Source: Desulfobulbus sp. (GTDB lineage: Bacteria; Desulfobacterota; Desulfobulbia; Desulfobulbales; Desulfobulbaceae). From it: a stretch of DNA of 5,492 nucleotides. Made by a program: the position numbers and the translations under genes. The stretch spans positions 1 through 5,492 of the forward strand of contig JAUVLX010000249.1 in assembly GCA_030600525.1 (NCBI GenBank). The letters run 5' to 3'. The notes below the pieces were generated by a model. That model did not search any database, had not been told where the DNA came from, and saw nothing but the letters and a program-made list of their open reading frames with translations. This document shows positions 1-4,478 of this stretch, one piece after another. Each line of letters begins with the position of its first letter. Position 1 is the first letter of the stretch.

Positions 1-575
1 GCAGCAATAAAGGGCCAAAAGTGGACATTGGAAACCTTGACGTTTATGCCCCAGGCAATAATAAGTTCCGCATCTGCAGCAACCTCCGGCGGGCTCCCCG
101 GTACGTCACCGTAGTGCATGGACCAACCCTTTCCTGCAGCAGCTGAGCAAATCGTCTCGATCAACCTGCTCGCACCAAGCTTATGGTACAGGCCATAACC
201 ACCGTTTCTATTTAAGACACCCATGTTACCAGCATATTGATAGGGCAATATCGCCTCACCACCATACTGTTCAACGGTCTTTGTAAGTTTTTCACTCAAC
301 AATCCAAGGGCGTCTGACCAGCTAATCCGTTCAAATTTCCCTTCGCCTTTTTGGCCGATGCGGACCTGCGGATAAAGAATTCGATCAGGAGAATAAACGC
401 GCTCCGGGTATCTGCGCATCTTTCTGCAGATAAAGCCCTTGGTATAGGGGTGGTCAGGGTCACCTGTTAACGATTCCACCCTACCGTCCACAACTTTCGC
501 AACAATCCCGCAACTATCAGGACAATCAAGCGGACACACGCTCTTTTTATACTCAATCTTTTTGTTAGACTCCAT
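1..575 (-). CDS. Molybdopterin-dependent oxidoreductase, N-terminal part (runs off left edge)
   Basis: This is the start of a large molybdenum enzyme of the formate dehydrogenase/DMSO reductase (BisC-like) superfamily; these transfer electrons through a bis-MGD cofactor and a 4Fe-4S cluster. From the ATG at 575, 191 codons are read without a stop before the window ends. Four cysteines at residues 14, 18, 22 and 50 (C-x3-C-x3-C-x27-C, beginning CPLDCPDSCGI) form the N-terminal iron-sulfur motif. They are followed by GDPDHPYTKGFICRK, RVYSPDRILYP and RISWSDAL, all usual in this superfamily. Family members normally have 600-800 or more residues, so only about a quarter is present. No twin-arginine signal precedes the cluster, which suggests a cytoplasmic enzyme. 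An AAGG lies about ten bases upstream as a modest ribosome binding site. The substrate cannot be told from this part. Confidence 0.9.
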   Translation of the reverse strand, partial: MESNKKIEYKKSVCPLDCPDSCGIVAKVVDGRVESLTGDPDHPYTKGFICRKMRRYPERVYSPDRILYPQVRIGQKGEGKFERISWSDALGLLSEKLTKTVEQYGGEAILPYQYAGNMGVLNRNGGYGLYHKLGASRLIETICSAAAGKGWSMHYGDVPGSPPEVAADAELIIAWGINVKVSNVHFWPFIA

Positions 576-696
576 TTCTTGCTACCTTGGAAATTGGAAG
601 AAATAGGGGCAATGCTACACCTCCAAACATCAGAGACATGAACCCTGAATAAATACCCACTATGTAGGATGGATAAGCGTAGCGCATCCACCACAT
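565..696 (-). other. Possible 43-codon membrane peptide or remnant overlapping the oxidoreductase start
   Basis: A short minus-strand frame runs from an ATG at 696 to a TAA at 565-567 and overlaps the oxidoreductase start by 11 bases. Its first dozen or so codons lie inside the inverted-repeat element. The rest reads as one hydrophobic segment (GFMSLMFGGVALPLFLPIS) followed by a basic tail (KVARNGV), like the last transmembrane helix of a membrane protein. Two explanations fit: the tail of a membrane-protein gene cut off by arrival of the repeat element, or a small membrane protein translationally coupled to the oxidoreductase. There is no convincing ribosome binding site at the ATG. I do not recognise it, and it may be chance. 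Confidence 0.3.
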
Positions 697-769
697 TCAG
701 GCATCGGATTCCGCGTGGATAGTCCTGAGCAATCCGCGTGGATGCGCTGCGCTTATCCACCCTACGCAC
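662..769. repeat. Inverted-repeat element, copy 1 (full, with internal duplication)
   Basis: Two 28-base arms, 664-691 and 738-765, are inverted copies of each other with 26 of 28 positions matching (core GGATAAGCG..AGCGCATCCAC). They enclose a 46-base loop and could form a strong hairpin. Within the loop, 708-720 (ATTCCGCGTGGAT) is repeated at 731-743 (12 of 13 matching), which accounts for a loop 23 bases longer than in the copy near 3920-4003. The element lies between the oxidoreductase gene and the 3' end of higA. It could act as a transcription or mRNA boundary, although no T-tract follows. This repeat type occurs between genes in many proteobacteria as I recall them. No transposase is present, so if it moves it depends on an outside enzyme. 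Confidence 0.9.
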
Positions 770-800
770 TGTCCCCTCTTTCCCTATAGTTAAACCTATT

Positions 801-1127
801 TTATACTGGAGTAAGGTTCATGTAATTATTGGGAGGGAGAAATTTTTTCACTTCTTTCTCAATTTGCTTACCAGCTCTCTCTTGAACAATTTTCATGTTA
901 AACCTCATCTGGAGATTCAACCAAAACTCAGGTTCGATACCAAAGAATTTGCCTAATCTGAGAGCTGTATCTGTTGATATTTCTCTTTTACCGTTTATTA
1001 TTTGGTTTATACGGTTTGGAGGTACATTTATATCTCTTGCAAGCTTCGCTTGAGAGATTTCCATTGGCTCAAGAAATTCCTCTAGAAGAATTTCACCTGG
1101 TGTGATTGGGGTAAGTTTTTTTGCCAT
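801..1127 (-). CDS. higA: HigA-family antitoxin (XRE helix-turn-helix)
   Basis: Antitoxin of a type II module: it would bind and neutralise HigB and, through its helix-turn-helix, repress the shared promoter. The 108-residue product opens with LTPITPGEILLEEFLEPM, the hallmark of HigA/VapI proteins, followed by the DNA-binding helices at about residues 25-45 (SQAKLARDINVPPNRINQII). GIEPEFWLNLQ at 63-73 is also typical. I chose the ATG at 1127 over an in-frame GTG at 1136 because AGGTGA, six bases before this ATG, is a good ribosome binding site and overlaps the GTG. The gene follows higB after ten bases, so the two are co-transcribed, with the toxin-first order characteristic of higBA. The length is normal and the frame intact. 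Confidence 0.93.
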   Translation of the reverse strand: MAKKLTPITPGEILLEEFLEPMEISQAKLARDINVPPNRINQIINGKREISTDTALRLGKFFGIEPEFWLNLQMRFNMKIVQERAGKQIEKEVKKFLPPNNYMNLTPV

Positions 1128-1137
1128 AATGTTCACC

Positions 1138-1416
1138 TCAGTGATAATCTACAATCTCAACGTCATATGTATTATCATCTTCCCATTTGAAACAAATACG
1201 CCACTGAGAATCAATTCTGATACTGTACTGTCCTTTTCTATTACCTTTTAGTGCTTCTAAGCGATTTCCAGGTGGAATTGTTAAGCCCTCTAATGAAACA
1301 GTTGCATTCAGCATTTCCAGTTTTATACGCGCTTTTTTTGATATACTTCTGAATCTCTTTACATCTCTATCGTTAAAGAGCTTTTCAGTATCTTTACATT
1401 TAAAAGATTTAATCAT
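1138..1416 (-). CDS. higB: HigB-family toxin (RelE/ParE superfamily mRNA interferase)
   Basis: A 92-residue toxin of the HigB family, small ribonucleases that cut mRNA on the ribosome and stop growth when the antitoxin is lost. The opening MIKSFKCKDTEKLF, the central PPGNRLEALKGNRKGQYSIRI and the ending QWRICF...VEIVDYH are characteristic. Lys57, Arg73 and the C-terminal Asp90-Tyr91-His92 stand at places important in characterised HigB proteins such as the Proteus one, which is also 92 residues long. The protein therefore looks catalytically complete. The only possible in-frame start is the ATG at 1416, because an in-frame stop lies four codons upstream. There is no spaced ribosome binding site, only AGGG directly against the ATG. 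It is followed at ten bases by higA. Confidence 0.93.
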   Translation of the reverse strand: MIKSFKCKDTEKLFNDRDVKRFRSISKKARIKLEMLNATVSLEGLTIPPGNRLEALKGNRKGQYSIRIDSQWRICFKWEDDNTYDVEIVDYH

Positions 1417-1422
1417 CCCTAC

Positions 1423-1451
1423 ACGATATTACGAGTGACGTAATGCGTCAA
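1423..1451 (-). promoter_or_regulatory. Probable higBA promoter
   Basis: On the minus strand a TTGACG box (1446-1451) is separated by 17 bases from TATCGT (1423-1428), a plausible sigma-70 -35/-10 pair. An alternative pair is TTGTTG with TAATAT (1426-1431), also 17 bases apart. In both cases transcription would begin at or only a few bases before the higB ATG at 1416, leaving little or no leader. A palindrome occupies the spacer. This is inferred from base matches only. Confidence 0.55.
1436..1450. promoter_or_regulatory. Candidate HigA operator palindrome
   Basis: TGACG-TAATG-CGTCA is a perfect inverted repeat with 5-base arms and a 5-base spacer. It overlaps the -35 box and fills most of the spacer of the higBA promoter, where autoregulatory HigA proteins normally bind. 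HigA or HigBA bound here would block RNA polymerase. Which bases are contacted is inferred. Confidence 0.5.
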
Positions 1452-1630
1452 CAATTATGATTATTGGGAAACAGGGAACAGGCCAAAATGGCACGAGTGT
1501 CGCGTCAACGATAAAATGTCGAGATATTGCGCTGTATTTGTTAGATCTTGGATTTCTTTAACAGGTTATTCATTGTGGCTATGTACCACCGGTAAAAGAA
1601 ATTCGGATGCGAAAAAAGTCAAGCAAGATA

Positions 1631-1649
1631 CGTCAGCGCAGCGTTGACG
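1631..1649. repeat. Imperfect 19-bp palindrome with CGTCA/TGACG ends
   Basis: CGTCAGCGCAGCGTTGACG pairs with itself at eight of nine positions around the central A1640. Its outer five bases are the same CGTCA/TGACG arms as in the candidate higBA operator at 1436-1450, but pointing the other way (CGTCA first). It may be a distal regulator site or a leftover hairpin; no T-tract follows on either strand. Confidence 0.4.
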
Positions 1650-1673
1650 AGGCACTAGTTTAAGTCCTTTTTT

Positions 1674-1709
1674 AGCAATCCGCGTGGATGCGCTACGCTT
1701 ATCCACCCT
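1674..1709. repeat. Solo half of the inverted-repeat element
   Basis: These 36 bases match 728-763 of copy 1 at 35 of 36 positions and lie in the same orientation (core GCAATCCGCGTGGATGCGCT). The partner arm is absent, so this is a truncated copy or a recombination product. With copy 1 it forms a direct repeat on either side of higBA. Confidence 0.85.
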
Positions 1710-1771
1710 GTCACTGGACGGATCGCGGGCGAAAATGTGGTATAGGTGAACGCTTACGCAAAATTGATATT

Positions 1772-2192
1772 TTAAGAAAGAATGGTTTTGAATTTCTTCT
1801 TTCCTTTTATACGATAAATTGAAAAATCTCGGTCAATGGTTGCGATAGTATGTATGCCCAATTTTTCAGCTAAAAACACCAAACATGAATCTGCAAAATC
1901 CATTGGAAGATCACGATATTTTTCAGTGAGTTCTTTTATCCGCTTGAAATCTGAGTTCTCAATATTAACAATTTCAACTCCACCCCTGTTAATCCATTCA
2001 ATAAAATCTATCTGTGCGTTACGATTAAAATCCAGTAAATGGAGTGTTTCTGTAACAGAGGCAATGGTGGTAACAAGTGGAACTTGATTGGACTTGATTG
2101 GACTTGATAAAATCAACGGACTTATGATAATGTTTGTCCGATGAATCGAACAATGCGATAAGAGTGCCACTATCAATAAGTATTTTGTTCAT
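1772..2192 (-). pseudogene. PIN-domain (VapC-like) toxin, frameshifted by a 10-bp tandem repeat
   Basis: A VapC-type ribonuclease toxin, broken as sequenced. It starts at the ATG at 2192, whose ATGA overlaps the antitoxin stop, and reads MNKILIDSGTLIALFDSSDK, a typical PIN N-terminus. At about codon 35 it leaves frame and ends at a TAA (2025-2027) after 55 residues. The downstream frame then continues as a PIN domain (ASVTETLHLLDF, PMDFADSCLVFLAE, TIATIDRDFSIYR) to 1772. The break falls in a 10-base tandem repeat at 2082-2108 (ACTTGATTGG, 2.7 copies). Removing one copy gives an uninterrupted 136-residue protein with the expected acidic residues: Asp7, Glu45, Asp98 (or Asp95) and Asp117. A start at the TTG at 2176 in the downstream frame would lack Asp7 and has no ribosome binding site. 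It may be inactivated or in a reversible off state. Confidence 0.88.
2082..2108. repeat. 10-bp tandem repeat causing the PIN toxin frameshift
   Basis: The unit ACTTGATTGG occurs at 2082-2091 and 2092-2101 and continues as ACTTGAT at 2102-2108. Because the unit is not a multiple of three, each gain or loss shifts the toxin frame. The present 2.7 copies are out of frame; 1.7 copies would be in frame, as would 4.7. Slipped-strand replication is the obvious way to create or remove a copy. Confidence 0.92.
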
Positions 2193-2431
2193 TTTCTTTT
2201 TGTCACAAGCTTCTTTTTTAGCAGTTCCTTTCTATTTGATGAAAGGTCATCTCTACCGCTAGAATATCTACCAAATAAATCTTGTCCTGCTTCCCAAGCG
2301 TTCTGTTTCTCTAGTTTGCTGATATATTCAACCAAACTTTTTCGCACAAGCTCAGATTTTGACAACCCAAGATTTTTTGCAGTATGACTTATTTTTTGTT
2401 CTAATTTTGGATCAAGTCTCAATGTAATCAT
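2189..2431 (-). CDS. Ribbon-helix-helix (CopG-type) antitoxin of the PIN toxin
   Basis: An 80-residue antitoxin that would bind its own promoter and cover the PIN toxin active site. Residues 1-38 (MITLRLDPKLEQKI...LGLSKSELVRKSLVEYI) form a ribbon-helix-helix DNA-binding domain. Residues 46-70 (WEAGQDLFGRYSSGRDDL...) are the toxin-binding tail seen in CopG-type partners of PIN toxins, and the C-terminus is Lys-rich. The start at 2431 is preceded five bases upstream by a GGGGGTG ribosome binding site. The stop overlaps the toxin start as ATGA, the usual coupling in vapBC modules. The frame is intact even though the toxin is not. A palindromic operator candidate lies just upstream at 2444-2460. 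Confidence 0.9.
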   Translation of the reverse strand: MITLRLDPKLEQKISHTAKNLGLSKSELVRKSLVEYISKLEKQNAWEAGQDLFGRYSSGRDDLSSNRKELLKKKLVTKRK

Positions 2432-2562
2432 TTTACACCCCCATATTACTTATGGTAATACACCTAATAGCCGGCGTCATTTTTTTGTTTGTACACAAAA
2501 AGTTACATTCACCGACGAGATAACGAGAACTCTGTTATTAAAATTCTGTAAGGAGATCGCCC
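2432..2562. promoter_or_regulatory. Divergent promoter region between the antitoxin and the exported protein
   Basis: The 131 bases separate two divergent genes and should hold a promoter for each. Besides the palindrome at 2444-2460 there are two further short inverted repeats: TTTGTACACAAA at 2488-2499, and ATAAC/GTTAT arms at 2520-2524 and 2534-2538. The plus-strand gene has a strong ribosome binding site, AGGAG at 2551-2555, seven bases before its ATG. I could not find a convincing -35/-10 pair for the plus strand; an AT-rich TATTAAAAT near 2536-2544 is the best -10 candidate. Confidence 0.4.
2444..2460. promoter_or_regulatory. Candidate antitoxin operator palindrome
   Basis: TATTAC-TTATG-GTAATA is a perfect inverted repeat with 6-base arms, 13 bases upstream of the antitoxin ATG. 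On the minus strand a weak promoter (ATGACG, 17 bases, TACCAT) would place its -10 box inside it. Ribbon-helix-helix antitoxins commonly bind such short palindromes to repress their own operon. The promoter boxes are poor matches. Confidence 0.5.
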
Positions 2563-3825
2563 ATGTACCAGAATTTGATTGTCAAAACAAATTACAAAAC
2601 CAATCGGTTAAAGGTCGCAGTGATAGTTTTAGGTCTGTTACTGCTGGTGTGTCCCCAGGTAAGCTTTGCAGAATATGAAACACTGCAGCAATATTCGGCA
2701 CAATCACTGCTCAAGCCGAAATTGCAAAAAGGAAAGCACTTTACTGTGGCAGAAGAGGTGACAAGTGATGGCCTGTTTTACCGCTATACAGTGTTATCAC
2801 CATTTGGCACATTTACTGCCAGTTCAACAAGTGCACTGCACCAACTCGCCCAGGAATTAAATGTTATTGCGGCAATGAAAAAGATTGCTACTGATGACAC
2901 TGCAATTGCCGCCTTAAAACAGTCCGGCAAAAACACTGCCACTGGTATCAAAAACCTTTTTACCAATACGGAAGAAACACTACAGGGTGCAGCCGATGGG
3001 GTGAGCAGCTTGTTTAACAGGGCTGTCAACACTGTCGGCAATCGGAAGGTGACGGATGCTGAGGACAACAGAGCGCAGCAGTTAATCGGATTTTCCAAGT
3101 CCAAGGGTCAAATAGCCACCAAATACGGAGTCAATGTCTACTCTGCCAACACGGTCCTGCAGGGCGAGCTGGACAGGCTAGCCTGGGCTGACTATCTTGG
3201 CGGTCTTGGGGTTGGTGTAGCAGTGAGTGCTGCTCCCGGAGTTGGGGGTTTAGTTATGGCTACCTCAGGTACAGCACGCCTCCTGAACGAAGTAATCAAT
3301 ACCACACCTGCCTCGGAACTCTGGCTGCAAAACAAAAACAAGCTCCTGGCCATGGGCATGAATGCAGATACGGTTGAGCTCTTCCTTAACAACCGTGTCT
3401 TTAACCCTGCGCTTGCAACTGTGACCGTTTCCGCCCTGGAAAAGATGAAGGGCGTGGAAAACCTGGAGTTGTTCATCAAGGTAGGATTGCAGGCAAGTGA
3501 CCCACAAATGGCGAGGGTGATTACCACGCTGGCGGTCATGTCTGCTGGCTACCATAAACAGATTGCTCCATTAAAACGAATTTCACCACTGGCACGAATA
3601 ACCAAAGCAACAACCAGCAAGGGAGAGGTTGTGGTCGTATTACCAACAGATCATATCATCTGGAGTGAAAGTGTTGCAGGTATTGCTCGCTCACTTACGG
3701 AGAAGACCGGCAAGCACTTGTGGGTATTGGGTGATTTCAGCTCGGCAGCCAGCACCAATTTAAAAGAAATGGGCTGGACCTTGCAGACCAATGTTCGGGA
3801 CAGGTTGATTCCTTCTAAAAAGTAG
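2563..3825 (+). CDS. Exported protein of unknown function, 420 residues
   Basis: I do not recognise a named domain. Residues 1-36 form a Sec signal peptide: a basic start with Lys8, Lys12, Arg15 and Lys17, a hydrophobic core VAVIVLGLLLLVC, and a probable cut after SFA36. Cys30 has no proper lipobox, so a lipoprotein is unlikely. Residues 56-92 look beta-rich (FYRYTVLSPFGTFTASS). Residues 95-160 are helical, with TGIKNLFTNTEETLQGAADG. Residues 213-236 are a Gly/Ala-rich hydrophobic stretch (GGLGVGVAVSAAPGVGGLVM), which may be membrane-active or a glycine-packed helix pair. Residues 260-345 are helical again and include KLLAMGMNADTVELFLNN. From memory, the combination of TGIKNL..., NVYSANTVLQGELDR and LLAMGM...FLNN resembles an uncharacterised proteobacterial family of exported proteins. 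The start is fixed by AGGAG at seven bases. It appears monocistronic, followed by a hairpin at 3844-3879. Confidence 0.85.
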   Translation: MYQNLIVKTNYKTNRLKVAVIVLGLLLLVCPQVSFAEYETLQQYSAQSLLKPKLQKGKHFTVAEEVTSDGLFYRYTVLSPFGTFTASSTSALHQLAQELNVIAAMKKIATDDTAIAALKQSGKNTATGIKNLFTNTEETLQGAADGVSSLFNRAVNTVGNRKVTDAEDNRAQQLIGFSKSKGQIATKYGVNVYSANTVLQGELDRLAWADYLGGLGVGVAVSAAPGVGGLVMATSGTARLLNEVINTTPASELWLQNKNKLLAMGMNADTVELFLNNRVFNPALATVTVSALEKMKGVENLELFIKVGLQASDPQMARVITTLAVMSAGYHKQIAPLKRISPLARITKATTSKGEVVVVLPTDHIIWSESVAGIARSLTEKTGKHLWVLGDFSSAASTNLKEMGWTLQTNVRDRLIPSKK

Positions 3826-3843
3826 CGTACCGTGACACCCCAA

Positions 3844-3879
3844 AAAATTTGGCAGCTGTAAAGCCTGCTGCCAAAATTT
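3844..3879. terminator. Bidirectional rho-independent terminator candidate
   Basis: A nine-base-pair stem (TTTGGCAGC at 3848-3856 with GCTGCCAAA at 3867-3875) has a ten-base loop and extends past one mismatch by three A-T pairs. It begins 23 bases after the stop region of the exported-protein gene. On the plus strand a broken T-tract follows. On the minus strand the stem is followed by AAATTTTTT, a better tract, so it can also stop the converging transporter/PqqD transcript. Confidence 0.75.
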
Positions 3880-3919
3880 GTACATTTTGGTGCAGATCAA
3901 AACTGCAATTACATCGGTC

Positions 3920-4003
3920 GTGCGTAGGGTGGATAAGTGCAGCGCATCCACGCGGTATACCATTCCTGGGTGTGGTGGATGCGCTACGCTTATCCACCCT
4001 ATA
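3920..4003. repeat. Inverted-repeat element, copy 2 (full, opposite orientation)
   Basis: Arms 3924-3951 and 3975-4002 are inverted copies (25 of 28 matching) around a 23-base loop. Its left arm with flank (3920-3955) matches the reverse complement of 734-769 in copy 1 at 35 of 36 positions. The loop matches the inner loop of copy 1 in reverse complement with about six differences across 34 bases. This is therefore the same element inserted the other way round and without the 23-base internal duplication. It sits between convergent genes. Confidence 0.9.
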
Positions 4004-4145
4004 CAAAGCAATTTCTGATTATACACAACTCTCAGCCACTTGCATGAGCCTGTGAGGGGATAGGCTGCACCCTGTGTGCGTCCCCAATTTCTCTCATCCC
4101 CGATCAATCTCAACGCCCTTAACTGAACAACAAAAGGGAGAAAAG
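4004..4145. other. Non-coding stretch downstream of the PqqD-like gene
   Basis: No gene is supported here. Two short, mutually exclusive hairpins can be drawn: AGCCT (4047-4051) with AGGCT (4062-4066), and GGGGA with TCCCC at about 4057-4085. Neither is followed by a T-tract. No small peptide gene that could be a substrate precursor for the PqqD-like protein is evident on either strand. Confidence 0.4.
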
Positions 4146-4448
4146 TTACATTTTAACTAACCCTTCTTGTGCCAGCTCATCAAGGAATACAGCAACCTGT
4201 TGTTGGCAGTCCTCTTCAGTCACGTCGTATTCTGTGATGAGCCGTTTAACAATATCAACCGGCATCACCTTTTCTTCCAGTAGTGCCCATATTTTACTTC
4301 CTATCTCATCAATACCGAAATACTGACCAGACTGCATGTTCAACAGGACCATCTCGCCATCAAGTTCCTGGTACACCAGGTCTTCTGGTATAGTAACTGT
4401 ACAGTTTTGATATCGAATAAAAGTGTTTTGTACTTCTGGACTATCCAT
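4146..4448 (-). CDS. PqqD-like protein (RiPP recognition element)
   Basis: A stand-alone 100-residue PqqD-family protein. Such domains bind the leader of a ribosomally made peptide and hand it to the modifying enzyme; the fold is known as the RiPP recognition element. The family pattern is clear: IPEDLVYQELDGEMVLLNMQSGQYFGIDEIGSKIWALLEE at about residues 20-59, then a helical half with LITEYDVTEEDCQQQVAVFLDELAQEGLV. A GAGGT site lies six bases before the ATG at 4448. The gene follows the ABC permease after 30 bases on the same strand and is the last gene of the operon. With no other pqq gene in view, its partner is more likely an exported modified peptide than PQQ. The biosynthetic enzymes would have to lie outside the window, which is inference. 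Confidence 0.88.
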   Translation of the reverse strand: MDSPEVQNTFIRYQNCTVTIPEDLVYQELDGEMVLLNMQSGQYFGIDEIGSKIWALLEEKVMPVDIVKRLITEYDVTEEDCQQQVAVFLDELAQEGLVKM

Positions 4449-4478
4449 TGCATTACCTCTTCAAGTGACGAAAAAGTT

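Larger units (their letters stand above)
1417..1771. other. Gene-free stretch between the two toxin-antitoxin modules
   Basis: No supported gene lies in these 355 bases. Present are the higBA promoter and operator (1423-1451), a second CGTCAACG at 1503-1510, an imperfect 19-base palindrome at 1631-1649 (CGTCAGCGCAGCGTTGACG), and the solo half-repeat at 1674-1709. A 43-codon plus-strand frame from about 1517 has no ribosome binding site and no recognisable content. Downstream of the PIN toxin (below 1772 on the minus strand) I see no clear terminator hairpin with a T-tract. Confidence 0.6.

Noticed and set aside
467..769. A 100-residue minus-strand frame across the oxidoreductase start and repeat copy 1
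   Set aside because: It overlaps the well-supported oxidoreductase in another frame, and its first third is translated repeat DNA (VDKRSAST, VDALRLS), a common source of spurious proteins.
738..956. Plus-strand frame of 72 residues
   Set aside because: It begins in the repeat element and continues antisense to higA; it has no ribosome binding site or recognisable content.
1517..1648. Plus-strand 43-codon frame between the two toxin-antitoxin modules
   Set aside because: It has no ribosome binding site and no homology I recognise, and ends within the palindrome at 1631-1649; chance is the simplest explanation.
1772..2176. A 134-residue PIN protein starting at a TTG at 2176
   Set aside because: Its first 28 or so residues are an out-of-frame reading of the true N-terminus, it lacks Asp7, and the TTG has no ribosome binding site; the ATGA-coupled ATG at 2192 is far better supported.
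3192..3555. Two long antisense frames inside the exported-protein gene
   Set aside because: They are Ser/Thr/Arg-rich or His/Gln-rich shadow translations of a gene with a strong start site and signal peptide.
662..4003. The repeated elements as a CRISPR array
   Set aside because: Copies are few, widely spaced, in both orientations and internally palindromic, with genes between them rather than regular spacers.
4047..4085. Hairpins downstream of the PqqD-like gene as its terminator
   Set aside because: Stems are only about five pairs, compete with each other, and have no T-tract on the minus strand; the hairpin at 3844-3879 is a better terminator.
3760..4113. Several frames of 63-117 residues on both strands around repeat copy 2
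   Set aside because: They consist largely of translated repeat and terminator DNA (GWISAAHP-like stretches), and one overlaps the end of the exported-protein gene.
4146..4448. The PqqD-like gene as part of PQQ cofactor biosynthesis
   Set aside because: No pqqA, B, C or E is present and the gene lies in an ABC exporter operon; stand-alone PqqD-like domains are common in other peptide pathways.
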